From: Candidatus Fluviicola riflensis
Lineage (GTDB): Bacteria; Bacteroidota; Bacteroidia; Flavobacteriales_D; Crocinitomicaceae
DNA: 64,000 nt
Assembly: GCA_002243285.1 (NCBI GenBank)
Contig: CP022585.1
Location: 3,336,641 to 3,400,640 of the forward strand
Direction: 5' to 3'
Part shown: positions 34,259 to 42,390 of the stretch, piece by piece
Numbering within the stretch: the stretch's first letter is position 1
Layout of the letters: the number at the start of each line of letters is the position of its first letter
Position numbers and translations under genes: made by a program
Notes under the pieces: generated by a model
What the model was told of the DNA's origin: nothing
Seen by the model: the letters and a program-made list of their open reading frames with translations, nothing else
The model's database searches: none

Positions 34259-35144
34259 TGGAATGTTGTATGAAAAGGATGATAAAGATAAGAAAGCAAG
34301 TGAGCAAATTCAAGGTATTGCTATACAACGGTGCTTTCGGGTTGTGCGCGAGTTTCAGAACGGTAAATGCTCTCCAGCCCACCACCACGATCATCAGCAC
34401 CAGGAAATTGCTGTCAGGGAACAGGAACCAGCCGGCAGCCAACGATACCAGGTTGAAAAGATGAATGGCGAGGATACTTCCCTGGATTCCCAGCACTACC
34501 GGAAGCGTACGAACTCCGTCTTTCCGGTCGGTTTCCGTATCGGGAAGATCACGGATAATGCTTCCCGTCATCACCTGCACGGAAGTAAAGACAAACAGCG
34601 CGATCACCAATTCTCCGGCCAGCGCGTTCGCACCAATCAGGATCATGCTTCCCCAAAGTGTTCCGATCAGCAGGTTTTTCACCAGGAAAAGGTGTTTGAG
34701 ACGGTAGTTTTTTGACCGGATGCGCACGTTAACCGAATACAGCAACCCGAGAAAACAGGTGGAATAAAGCAACACAATACGGAGGTCAGACAGCAGGAAC
34801 AAAATGGCGGGTGTTGTAATAAAGAGAAACTGGATCAAACACAACACATGAATACGGCTGCTAAGCACACGACGCAGATTAAACCGAAAGTTTTCCGAAT
34901 GATCGATGATATCGTTGAAGCGGTAAATCATGAAAACACCCGTGAATCCGCACCACTGAAGCAACAGGAATTGTTCCCAGCTCCAAACGGTATTCAACAA
35001 TTGTCCCGCAAGCAGTAAAGAATTGGCTGCAACATAAAAGAGTCCGAGCGATTTATAAGTCGTCATTTCCTGCGTAGTATTGTCCGCAACAAGCGCTTGT
35101 TCTGCGCACATCGGCATTTTCGGAAGGTTTTGCATCTGTTGCAT
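34236..35144 (-). CDS. UbiA-family prenyltransferase
   Basis: A 302-aa integral membrane protein with about eight or nine helices and both Asp-rich motifs of the UbiA superfamily: NDIID (N77, D78, D81) in helix 2-3, and DLPDTETD (D199-D206) after helix 6, followed by GVRTLPVVLG. These bind the Mg-isoprenoid diphosphate. Members attach prenyl or phytyl chains to aromatic or quinone precursors, haem and other acceptors. Its acceptor is not evident; no menaquinone, tocopherol or haem genes are adjacent. First gene of a four-gene overlapping operon (35144 to 31170). ATG at 35144. Confidence 0.87.
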   Translation of the reverse strand: MQQMQNLPKMPMCAEQALVADNTTQEMTTYKSLGLFYVAANSLLLAGQLLNTVWSWEQFLLLQWCGFTGVFMIYRFNDIIDHSENFRFNLRRVLSSRIHVLCLIQFLFITTPAILFLLSDLRIVLLYSTCFLGLLYSVNVRIRSKNYRLKHLFLVKNLLIGTLWGSMILIGANALAGELVIALFVFTSVQVMTGSIIRDLPDTETDRKDGVRTLPVVLGIQGSILAIHLFNLVSLAAGWFLFPDSNFLVLMIVVVGWRAFTVLKLAHNPKAPLYSNTLNLLTCFLIFIILFIQHSNGLYPTH

Positions 35145-35475
35145 GTATCGTTTTCATTGATTCTGTTGGTCAAATGTAACAGATGCGAGCGGTGTGGCAG
35201 TTGCGGAAAACCGTACAGGTGAATTGGGAGGTGGGGGAAGTCGTACATTTCAGAATGAGAGAGAATGAGGACAAAAAATAATGGTTACGAAGTAAACTCC
35301 CCACACTCGAATCTCACACTCGCACTGAAAGAAAAGGTGCTGATTACCAAAGTGTGAGTTTGAGAGTGAGAGAAGAGGGTAAAAAAAATAGCTGTGAAGT
35401 TTTTTTTGTCCCAAAGCAGAATTCGTTCCTCATTCGCCATGGGACAACGAAGTGAAAAGCCCCAACGAAAATGAA
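35145..35475. other. Intergenic region, no gene
   Basis: Contains several near-inverted runs of CTCACACTCGCACT and AGTGTGAGTTTGAGAGTGAG (about 35305-35385), which may fold, but no coding signal. It must contain the promoter of the UbiA operon. Confidence 0.5.
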
Positions 35476-35505
35476 AAAAGCCTCTGGAAATCTCCAAAGG
35501 CTTTT
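35476..35505 (-). terminator. Terminator of the tRNA transcript
   Basis: Stem AAAAGCCT (35476-35483) with AGGCTTTT (35498-35505), plus an inner TGGA/TCCA extension across a one-base mismatch. It lies 12 bases beyond the tRNA-Leu 3' end on the minus strand. Confidence 0.75.
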
Positions 35506-35517
35506 CTACTTCGTTGG

Positions 35518-35601
35518 TACTCGGAGCGGGACTTGAACCCGCACGCCCAAATGAGCACAGGATTTTAAGTCCGGCGTGTCTACCAATTCCACCATCCGAG
35601 C
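35518..35601 (-). tRNA. tRNA-Leu (TAA anticodon)
   Basis: 84 bases, with GCTCGGA pairing to TCCGAGT (one G-U), D-loop TGGTGGAATTGGTAGACACG, anticodon in CTTAAAA (TAA), long variable arm and T-loop GGTTCAAGTCC. The CCA end is not encoded. The extra-arm length and sequence fit leucine. Confidence 0.95.
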
Positions 35602-35665
35602 ATTTCCCATTACTGGAATAAAAAAAGGATTCATCCGCCGTGGCTGACAAATCCTTTGGTATTCG

Positions 35666-35738
35666 AGCGGGAGACGAGATTCGAACTCGCGACCCCAACC
35701 TTGGCAAGGTTGTGCTCTACCAACTGAGCTACTCTCGC
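35666..35738 (-). tRNA. tRNA-Gly (GCC anticodon)
   Basis: 73 bases beginning GCGAGAGTAGCTCAGTTGG. The anticodon loop CTTGCCAAG carries GCC, and the T-arm is GCGAGTTCGAATCTCGT. The acceptor stem has one A-C mismatch. Transcribed ahead of tRNA-Leu, probably as one transcript. Confidence 0.93.
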
Positions 35739-35796
35739 TTATTTTTTATTTCAATCCTCACTTATGTGAGCGCCGCAACACGTTTGTTACGGGGGA

Positions 35797-35826
35797 CAAA
35801 TGTAGAAAGTATTTTTTAAAATCAAA
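35797..35826 (-). promoter_or_regulatory. Bacteroidota-type promoter for the tRNA genes
   Basis: On the minus strand TTTG (35826-35823) is followed after 18 bases by TACATTTG (35804-35797), fitting the Bacteroidota -33/-7 consensus TTTG...TAnnTTTG. The tRNA-Gly 5' end is about 58 bases downstream. Confidence 0.7.
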
Positions 35827-35939
35827 GACTTAAAAAGGAATTTTTATTGAAATATTTATAGTAGTAGTAAGACATCAAGGCAAGTTGTTGTTTATCAACA
35901 CTCATTTGAGGCAGATCTCCACAATTATGCAATTCTTTT

Positions 35940-36250
35940 CCATCAGCCTAAGGCTGACAAAAAAAGTGGAACAAAGGGCTTTTTCCAGAACGAAGACGAT
36001 CTCTTTACAGAAGTCCGCCCCGATGATGGAAGTGAGGCAATAGAAAATAATCGAATGGAAAACCGACGTTGTGAAAGCGCTTATCGTTTGGAAACCCTAA
36101 GGTTTCCGTCCTTTTTCAACGTCGGTCCATGAGAGGATTTTCGCCGAACGGCTTCATCGGGGCTTGATTTTTTGGTTCTACCTCGTGGTTTTAGCATTAG
36201 AAATGCTGCCTCTCGTCTTCACGAGCAGTGCTCGCTCTTGTATCAAGACA
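35940..36250 (-). repeat. Hairpin-headed repeat with nested inverted repeats
   Basis: No gene. Reading the minus strand from the mutS stop, it begins with CTTTTGTCTTGATACAAGAG, then ACCAAAAAATCAAG, as in the copies at 46 and 31159. Inside are three nested inverted repeats: outer 36017-36026 with 36154-36163 (GCCCCGATGA), middle 36062-36071 with 36117-36126 (ACCGACGTTG), inner 36090-36096 with 36101-36107 (GGAAACC). Confidence 0.65.
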
Positions 36251-36268
36251 AAAGAACAAAGAATTGAA

Positions 36269-38917
36269 TTATCCTCCGGTTAATTTCTTAATCTCATTCA
36301 ACTTCATCAAAGCCTCTACCGGCGTGAGTGTATTGATGTCAATCGTCACCAGTTCATCGTGGATTTGCTCTAAAACAGGATCGTTGAGCTGGAAAAAGCT
36401 GAGTTGCATATTGTCGGTCGAAACTTCTGCAACACCGTTTTTCTTGCCTTTTTTGCTTTTGCTTTCCAATACAGCTTCGGCTGACGCGTGATTGAGTTCA
36501 AGTTGCTGTAGCATCAGTTCGGCGCGTTCCACCACTTGTTTGGGCATTCCGGCGAGTTTGGCTACGTGAATCCCAAAACTGTGTTCGCTGCCGCCGCGCA
36601 CGAGTTTGCGTAGGAAGATGATCTTCTGCCCCACTTCTTTCACCGAAACGTTGAAGTTGTGGATGCGCGGAAACGCTTCTTCCATATCGTTGAGCTCGTG
36701 GTAATGTGTTGCAAAAAGCGTTTTCCCTTTCGCCGTCGGGTGTTCGTGCAGGTATTCGGCAATGGCCCAGGCGATGGAAATTCCGTCATACGTACTCGTT
36801 CCACGACCGATTTCATCCAACAGGATCAAACTGCGGTCGGAAAGGTTGTTGAGAATGCTCGAGGTTTCGTTCATTTCCACCATGAAGGTCGATTCGCCCG
36901 AAGAAATATTGTCAGACGCTCCTACACGCGTAAAAACCTTGTCGATGATCCCGATCTCAGCGGCGGTCGCGGGAACAAAACTTCCCATCTGTGCCAGCAA
37001 CACAATCAAAGCGGTTTGACGCAACAAGGCACTTTTACCCGCCATGTTCGGACCGGTAATCATAATAATTTGCTGGGTTTCCTTGTCGAGGTACACATCA
37101 TTGGGAACATACTGTTCTCCTGCTTTCAACTGTCCTTCAATCACCGGGTGACGGCCTTCGGTAATGCTCAGCGCAAAACCGTCGTTCACTACCGGACGGG
37201 AGTACTGATTCCGCGTGGCTACGTGAGCAAATCCGCACAAACAATCCAATTGCGCGATCAGGTGCGCGTTTTGCTGAATCGGCGTGACAAATTGCGCCAG
37301 CTGCTGGATCAACTCTCCATAAATCCGCGATTCGATCACCGCAATACGGTCTTCGGCACCCAGGATTTTGGTTTCGTATTCCTTCAGTTCGGGCGTAATG
37401 TAGCGCTCGGCATTCACCAGCGTTTGCTTGCGGATCCATTCTTCCGGAACCTTATCTTTATGTGTATTGCGCACTTCGAGGTAATACCCGAACACGTTGT
37501 TAAAAGCAATTTTCAGGCTTGGAATGCCCGTTCGTTCCGATTCACGGTTTTGGATCGTTTCCAGGAAATCTTTCCCCGTTCCGGAAATACCGCGCAGTTC
37601 ATCGAGCTCCGCATTGATGCCGTTTGCTATCACGGGGCCTTTCCCCAATGCAATCGGCGCATCTTCCTGGATGGTTTTTTCTACCAGTTCGATGAATTGT
37701 TCGCACGATTCCAAGCGGTTGAAAAGCTGGTGCAGCAATCCTTTTTTATCGGAAACACTGGCGGTGAGGAATTTCAACGGATCGATGTGCTTTAAAATAG
37801 CGGCCAGCACACGCACTTCTTTCGGTGAGATCCGGCCAACGGCAACTTTCGATACCAAACGTTCCAAATCGCCGATCACACTGAGTTCCTGGTCAACCTC
37901 AAACAGCAATTGTGTGTTCGCTGTCAGTTCTTCCACAGCTCCCAAACGGTGATTGATCTGCTCGGTTTGTTTGAGCGGCATCACAATCCAGCGTTTCAGC
38001 AGGCGGTCGCCCATCGGAGTTTGCGTGGCGTTGATGACATCAAACAGGGTTTTACCGCCTTCATTCAAAGGAGCTACCAATTCGAGATTTCGAATCGTAA
38101 AACGGTCGAGCCACACGTATTTTTCTTCTTCGATGCGCTGAATCTGGGTAATGTGGCCCAAACGGTCGTGTTGCGTATCGTTGAGGTAATGCAGAATCGC
38201 CCCGGCAGCAATCACACCGTGTTTCAGGTCTTCTATCCCGAATCCTTTCAGGGAATTGGTCTGAAACTGGTTGGTGAGCCGTTCCTGCGCAAAATCGGGT
38301 GTAAAAACCCAATCCTCGAGGCGAAAGGTATAATAACGCTGTCCGAATGTTTCATCGAACAATTTGTGTTTGTTTTTCTGAAAAACGATTTCACTTGGCT
38401 CGAAGCCCTGGATGAGTTTCCCCACATAATCGAGCGAACCCTGGGCAGTAAAAAATTCCCCGGTGGTGATGTCCATAAATGCGACACCGTGAATGTTCTG
38501 ATCGAAATGAATGGCTGCGAGGAAATTGTTTTTGTGGCCGTTGAGTACCTTATCGCTGAACGAAATGCCGGGTGTCACCAATTCAGTAACGCCGCGTTTC
38601 ACGATCGTTTTGGTCATTTTCGGATCTTCGAGCTGATCGCAGATCGCTACACGGTGTCCGGCGCGTACCAGTTTGGGCAAATACGCATCAAGGGAATGAT
38701 GTGGAAAACCTGCCAGTTCAGTTTCGGAAGCCGATCCCGCGCCACGCTTGGTGAGCACGATTCCCAGCACACGCGAAGCCAAAACGGCATCGGAACCAAA
38801 TGTTTCGTAAAAATCGCCCACACGAAACAGCAACAGCGCCTGCGGATGCCGCGCTTTGATCTCGTTGTATTGTTTCATCAGGGGCGTTTCCGCACCGGTT
38901 TTTTCCTTTTTAGCCAA
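36269..38917 (-). CDS. mutS: DNA mismatch repair protein MutS
   Basis: Recognises mismatches and small loops and starts repair with MutL. The protein is 882 aa. The N-terminal mismatch-reading motif is GDFYETF, with the intercalating Phe. Connector, lever and clamp domains follow, then the ATPase with Walker A GPNMAGKS (around residue 620), Walker [17 protein letters not shown] and the dimerisation His in FATHYHEL. The start is TTG at 38917, giving [17 protein letters not shown], the common Bacteroidota N-terminus; the first ATG is 13 codons later. Single gene; a repeat element follows the stop. Confidence 0.97.
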   Translation of the reverse strand: MAKKEKTGAETPLMKQYNEIKARHPQALLLFRVGDFYETFGSDAVLASRVLGIVLTKRGAGSASETELAGFPHHSLDAYLPKLVRAGHRVAICDQLEDPKMTKTIVKRGVTELVTPGISFSDKVLNGHKNNFLAAIHFDQNIHGVAFMDITTGEFFTAQGSLDYVGKLIQGFEPSEIVFQKNKHKLFDETFGQRYYTFRLEDWVFTPDFAQERLTNQFQTNSLKGFGIEDLKHGVIAAGAILHYLNDTQHDRLGHITQIQRIEEEKYVWLDRFTIRNLELVAPLNEGGKTLFDVINATQTPMGDRLLKRWIVMPLKQTEQINHRLGAVEELTANTQLLFEVDQELSVIGDLERLVSKVAVGRISPKEVRVLAAILKHIDPLKFLTASVSDKKGLLHQLFNRLESCEQFIELVEKTIQEDAPIALGKGPVIANGINAELDELRGISGTGKDFLETIQNRESERTGIPSLKIAFNNVFGYYLEVRNTHKDKVPEEWIRKQTLVNAERYITPELKEYETKILGAEDRIAVIESRIYGELIQQLAQFVTPIQQNAHLIAQLDCLCGFAHVATRNQYSRPVVNDGFALSITEGRHPVIEGQLKAGEQYVPNDVYLDKETQQIIMITGPNMAGKSALLRQTALIVLLAQMGSFVPATAAEIGIIDKVFTRVGASDNISSGESTFMVEMNETSSILNNLSDRSLILLDEIGRGTSTYDGISIAWAIAEYLHEHPTAKGKTLFATHYHELNDMEEAFPRIHNFNVSVKEVGQKIIFLRKLVRGGSEHSFGIHVAKLAGMPKQVVERAELMLQQLELNHASAEAVLESKSKKGKKNGVAEVSTDNMQLSFFQLNDPVLEQIHDELVTIDINTLTPVEALMKLNEIKKLTGG

Positions 38918-39016
38918 AATCCTTCATTCGAATGAGTTCCAAATGTAACACCTTCACGCGGGTCTCAAAAGACGGTTGAGAAGTTTAGTTTTCAACAGTG
39001 GTTAACAAGTGTACGG

Positions 39017-39607
39017 TTAGAAGAGCGTAGCAGCTCCGGTAAGCATCAGGATGAAAAACAACAGTGGGACCAGAATACCTAAAATAGCCCAGATATTGAA
39101 CTTGTAATGGCTCGGATTGCGCAAATAACGCACCATTGAAATAATTCCCAACACAAAAGCGAGAATGAGTCCGGCCAACAACACTGCACTAAAAATCGTA
39201 TACTGGCGAGGAGTCATTGTCATTTCACCCAACAGCATTATCAGGAAATCAACCACCAATATTTTTGAGGACAGCACACCCAATGGTTCAAACTTCCGTT
39301 CCTTTTTCGGTAAATCAGCGGGTTTGACATGTTCTTTTTTTTCAGAATCATCAACCGCATCAACTTCCGGCTTTTCCTCTTGTTGTGCAATTGCAGGAAT
39401 ACTGTCTTCAACCGGTATTACTAAAACGGTATCTTCCGCCACTACAACCAAAGATGTATCTGATTGCTTTTCAGCTTTCGCCTGATTCTTTGAGCTCGCA
39501 TGCCGTTTGTGCCATTTGATGTAATAACCACTGGTGTAATGACGTTTTTCGATACTACAATTAACGCAAAGCGCCACAATCATCAATCCCAACACCCATT
39601 TCACCAT
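39017..39607 (-). CDS. Lipoprotein/membrane protein of unknown function
   Basis: A 196-aa protein. MVKWVLGLMIVALCVNCSIEKRHY looks like a lipoprotein signal with Cys in CVNC, followed by the IEKRHYTSGYYI motif seen in many Flavobacteriales proteins of unknown role. The acidic, Pro-rich middle is disordered-looking. The C-terminal third has three hydrophobic segments (about 117-130, 137-160, 175-195), as in DUF4190-like membrane proteins. ATG at 39607. It lies 99 bases upstream of mutS on the same strand and could be cotranscribed. Confidence 0.65.
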   Translation of the reverse strand: MVKWVLGLMIVALCVNCSIEKRHYTSGYYIKWHKRHASSKNQAKAEKQSDTSLVVVAEDTVLVIPVEDSIPAIAQQEEKPEVDAVDDSEKKEHVKPADLPKKERKFEPLGVLSSKILVVDFLIMLLGEMTMTPRQYTIFSAVLLAGLILAFVLGIISMVRYLRNPSHYKFNIWAILGILVPLLFFILMLTGAATLF

Positions 39608-39725
39608 CAGTCGAACTATTTCAACGTATAACGGTAATTGGAGAATGAAAAGTATGAGTAGCCTTAAATTAACAGGAGTTCGGATAAACCTCAGCCAGTA
39701 TAATCACCCACAGCATTCATTTATT

Positions 39726-39822
39726 TATCACGGATTTTCACAGATAACATCTTGTTGTAAAATTGTTAACTCTACGCTAGCATAGAGTCCAAATCTGTGT
39801 ACATCTGTGCCATCTGTGGCAA
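39726..39822. repeat. ATCTGTG-rich repeat element
   Basis: Contains ATCACGGATTTTCACAGAT on the left and three direct ATCTGTG units on the right (AATCTGTGTACATCTGTGCC then ATCTGTGG), partly inverted relative to each other. Non-coding; resembles repeats common in Bacteroidota intergenic DNA. Confidence 0.45.
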
Positions 39823-39838
39823 GATTGTTATTCCCCAT

Positions 39839-40408
39839 CTATGGCGTATCGATCTTCAGGAAACGCTGAAATTCGGCCTTGTTATCCTGTTGAAGGATCA
39901 GTAAATAAAGTCCGGGGTCGAAACCGGAAATATCAAGCACAGAATCAAAAGGAGCCGATTGTCTGAAGACACACTTTCCATGTTGGTCGTAAATCAGGAG
40001 ATTATCAGCTGCACTATTGCTCAGCGCCAGGTGATCGGTCGCCGGATTCGGGTATGCCAAAAGGGTCGATTCGTTCAATACTTCATTGACTCCACCCGAT
40101 GGACACCATTGAATGGTCACATAGAACTTTGCCGTATCGTTTTCGCAAGCCGAATCGCTGACGATATACCGATAAGTATAAACTCCCTGAATGAAAAGCG
40201 TATCATGCGGCGGATTGATCGTATCACTATAAGGATTTAAGAAAACGCCTCCCGAATCGGCATCGGCTGAAAGTAAAGTGGAAAGATCGAAGGGCTCATA
40301 CCGGCAATAGGTGGCTGATGAATCGCTTCCGGCTATCGGGCATTGAGCGTTTGTTTTTCCCGGTAAAAGGAGAAACAAAACGATGATTGTTTTTAATAGT
40401 GATTTCAT
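39839..40408 (-). CDS. Secreted protein with T9SS C-terminal sorting domain
   Basis: A 189-aa protein from the ATG at 40408, with signal peptide MKSLLKTIIVLFLLLPGKTNA. The middle region (residues about 20-110) has Cys pairs and a Tyr/Asp-rich beta pattern like an Ig/gliding-associated repeat (FIQGVYTYRYIVSDSACENDTAKFYVTI). The end is a type A sorting domain: LAYPNPATDHLAL, NLLIYDQHGKCVF, DPGLYLLIL and a basic terminus FLKIDTP. It should be exported through Sec and then the type IX system. No obvious partner gene. Confidence 0.85.
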   Translation of the reverse strand: MKSLLKTIIVLFLLLPGKTNAQCPIAGSDSSATYCRYEPFDLSTLLSADADSGGVFLNPYSDTINPPHDTLFIQGVYTYRYIVSDSACENDTAKFYVTIQWCPSGGVNEVLNESTLLAYPNPATDHLALSNSAADNLLIYDQHGKCVFRQSAPFDSVLDISGFDPGLYLLILQQDNKAEFQRFLKIDTP

Positions 40409-40806
40409 GGGATTTGTATTGATAACGTAAAAATACGACAATCCATAGAATTATACAGAAAGCAGAACCGCCCCTCAACTAACAGGAATTACAGATATTT
40501 AAAGATTCGTAACCAAAAATCTTCTCTTTTCCTAAGTATTCATTGCGGAAAACGCCAATTCCTGGAAGCGAAGTAAGAAAAATGGCTGTTTCGTCGTGTT
40601 TTGTCAAAAGCGCTTGCGTTTCAGATCCCAATCTGCCACTTTTGACCTTAAAACACAGAAATGGCCATTTTTTACGAGCGGCTTGGAATGGCGAAAAGGA
40701 TGTTTTGCTTACTTTTTCAGCCTTGGCAAAAAGTAAGAAAGATAAATTTACAGGACACCACAAATTGTGGTAGAATGGAGACCAATCAAATACTTACTTT
40801 TGATTC
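40409..40806. other. Intergenic region with repeat hairpin
   Basis: No gene. A perfect 10-bp inverted repeat CTTACTTTTT (40708-40717) with AAAAAGTAAG (40728-40737) resembles the heads of the long repeats at 46, 31159 and 36250. Two overlapping frames of 76-94 codons on opposite strands appear to be chance openings. A TACTTTTG box (40795-40802) ends just before the next start codon, but no -33 element is at the usual distance. Confidence 0.5.
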
Positions 40807-41340
40807 ATGAATCGCAAATTGAAATTATGGGAACTCGACCGTGTTGACGAAGAAACTTTCAAAGCGCAGGAAAAATTTCCGATCTATATCGTATTGAATG
40901 ACATTCGCAGCCTGAGTAACATTGGCTCGTTTTTCCGCACTGCCGATGCATTCAATGTGGAAAAAATCTACCTCTGCGGCATCACAGCAACGCCTCCGCA
41001 CCGGGAAATCCACAAAACCGCATTAGGTGCTACTGACACCGTTCTTTGGGAACACCGCGCTTCGATTGACGAACTGGTAACCGAATTAAAATCCGGCGGG
41101 ATTCGCGTATGCAGTATCGAGCAGGCTGAAAAAACCACCTTATTGCAGGAAGTCGCCGGCTTACCAGATGAACCGTATGCGCTGGTATTCGGAAACGAAG
41201 TCAACGGCGTGGATCAATCAGTAATCGATGCGTCGGATTACATTATCGAGATTCCGCAATTTGGTACCAAACACAGTTTTAACGTGTCTGTTTGCGCGGG
41301 AATTGTGTTGTGGGAATTTGTGAAACGGTCGATTGGTTAA
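40807..41340 (+). CDS. SpoU/TrmH-family RNA 2'-O-methyltransferase
   Basis: A 177-aa SAM-dependent methyltransferase of the SPOUT class acting on tRNA or rRNA ribose. The three SpoU motifs are clear: motif 1 NDIRSLSNIGSFFRTADAF (N31...R43), motif 2 LVFGNEVNGV and motif 3 IEIPQFGTKHSFNVSVCAGI, which together build the SAM-binding trefoil knot. It is short, with only a brief N-terminal extension and no L30e-like domain. The target nucleotide is not predictable. ATG at 40807. Stand-alone gene; lptB is convergent. Confidence 0.93.
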   Translation: MNRKLKLWELDRVDEETFKAQEKFPIYIVLNDIRSLSNIGSFFRTADAFNVEKIYLCGITATPPHREIHKTALGATDTVLWEHRASIDELVTELKSGGIRVCSIEQAEKTTLLQEVAGLPDEPYALVFGNEVNGVDQSVIDASDYIIEIPQFGTKHSFNVSVCAGIVLWEFVKRSIG

Positions 41341-41490
41341 CTAAAATCACTTCATTTCGAAACTGGATATCTCCTTAGAAGAAGCGTTCTAACTGATTTA
41401 TCAATTCAGGGGACTATGTTCTTTTAGGATTTTTTCTCCAAAGGGGAAAACTGGAATCCCCTATTAACGAAAGGGTTTCCAACAATTAAA

Positions 41491-42219
41491 TCATTGTTTT
41501 CGCAGCACAAAATTCTGCCCCAAATAAACCTTTCGCACCTGTTCGTTATTGGCTAATTCTTCGGCGGTTCCCGATGTCAGGATCTTTCCTTCAAACAGCA
41601 AATACGCACGATCAGTAATCGACAGGGTTTCCTGCACGTTGTGGTCGGTGATCAGAATGCCGATGTTCTTTTTGCGCAAATCGGATACAATGCCTTGGAT
41701 ATCTTCTACCGCAATCGGGTCAACACCTGCGAACGGCTCATCCAGCAACACAAACTTGGGATTGGTTGCCAGCGCACGGGCAATTTCAGTTCGGCGTTTT
41801 TCTCCGCCCGATAACCGATTCCCCAGGTTTTTGCGCACATGGGTGAGGTGAAATTCTTCGAGTAATTGCTCCAAACGTTCCTTGCGCTGTGGTTTGGTCA
41901 TGTCGGTCATTTCCAGGATCGCCATTACGTTGTCTTCCACGCTTAGTTTTCGAAAAACGGAAACTTCCTGCGGCAAATAACCGATTCCCAGCTGCGAACG
42001 CTTGTACATCGGGTAATGGGTGATCTCGGTATCATCAAGAAAAACAGAACCTTCATCGGGTTTCACCAAACCAACCATCATATAGAAAGACGTGGTTTTA
42101 CCGGCACCATTCGGACCAAGTAACCCAACGATCTCGCCCTGATTGACTTCTACCGATACACCTTGTACCACTCCGCGCCCTTTATAGGACTTCTTGATAT
42201 TGTTTGTATATAATTTCAC
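41491..42219 (-). CDS. lptB: LPS export ABC transporter ATPase LptB
   Basis: A 242-aa ATPase powering LPS extraction from the inner membrane with LptF/LptG. Walker A is GPNGAGKTT (about 34-42), the Q-loop lies in [18 protein letters not shown], the signature is [16 protein letters not shown], Walker B is [13 protein letters not shown] and the switch His is in ITDHNVQET. The FRKLSVEDN and FAGVDP segments are specific for LptB. The start is GTG at 42219 ([14 protein letters not shown]). Single gene between convergent and same-direction neighbours with a repeat upstream. Confidence 0.94.
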   Translation of the reverse strand: MKLYTNNIKKSYKGRGVVQGVSVEVNQGEIVGLLGPNGAGKTTSFYMMVGLVKPDEGSVFLDDTEITHYPMYKRSQLGIGYLPQEVSVFRKLSVEDNVMAILEMTDMTKPQRKERLEQLLEEFHLTHVRKNLGNRLSGGEKRRTEIARALATNPKFVLLDEPFAGVDPIAVEDIQGIVSDLRKKNIGILITDHNVQETLSITDRAYLLFEGKILTSGTAEELANNEQVRKVYLGQNFVLRKQ

Positions 42220-42240
42220 CTTGACAAATCTACACTTATT

Positions 42241-42389
42241 TTAATGTTGAATTTTTAATTTTTAATGTTGAATGAACGATAGACTGATAAAAATCCGGTT
42301 TACCAAACAATTCACGTACCTTAAAGAAGGAAAACCTTCCTGATAAAGAGATCCCTAATTCAACATTAAAAATTAAGCATTCAAAATTC
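42241..42389. repeat. AT-rich element with terminal inverted repeats
   Basis: The left end (TTAATGTTGAATTTTTAATT...TGTTGAATGAAC) and right end (CTAATTCAACATTAAAAATT then AAGCATTCAAAATTCC) are inverted copies. An internal GAAGGAAAACCTTCC palindrome is present. It occupies the whole lptB/DUF5686 gap. Confidence 0.65.
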
Positions 42390-42390
42390 C

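Noticed and set aside
35285-35707. 140-codon minus-strand frame
   Set aside because: It runs through both tRNA genes; the apparent protein is the classic by-product of translating tRNA sequence.
36659-38935. Long plus-strand frames inside mutS
   Set aside because: Antisense shadows of mutS, which has all diagnostic motifs.
40479-40773. Overlapping frames of 94 and 76 codons on opposite strands
   Set aside because: Intergenic repeat region with a hairpin; no leader, no family and both strands open by chance.
40795-40806. Promoter TACTTTTG giving a leaderless methyltransferase mRNA
   Set aside because: The box fits the -7 consensus, but the nearest TTG is 27 bases upstream, too far for a -33 element.
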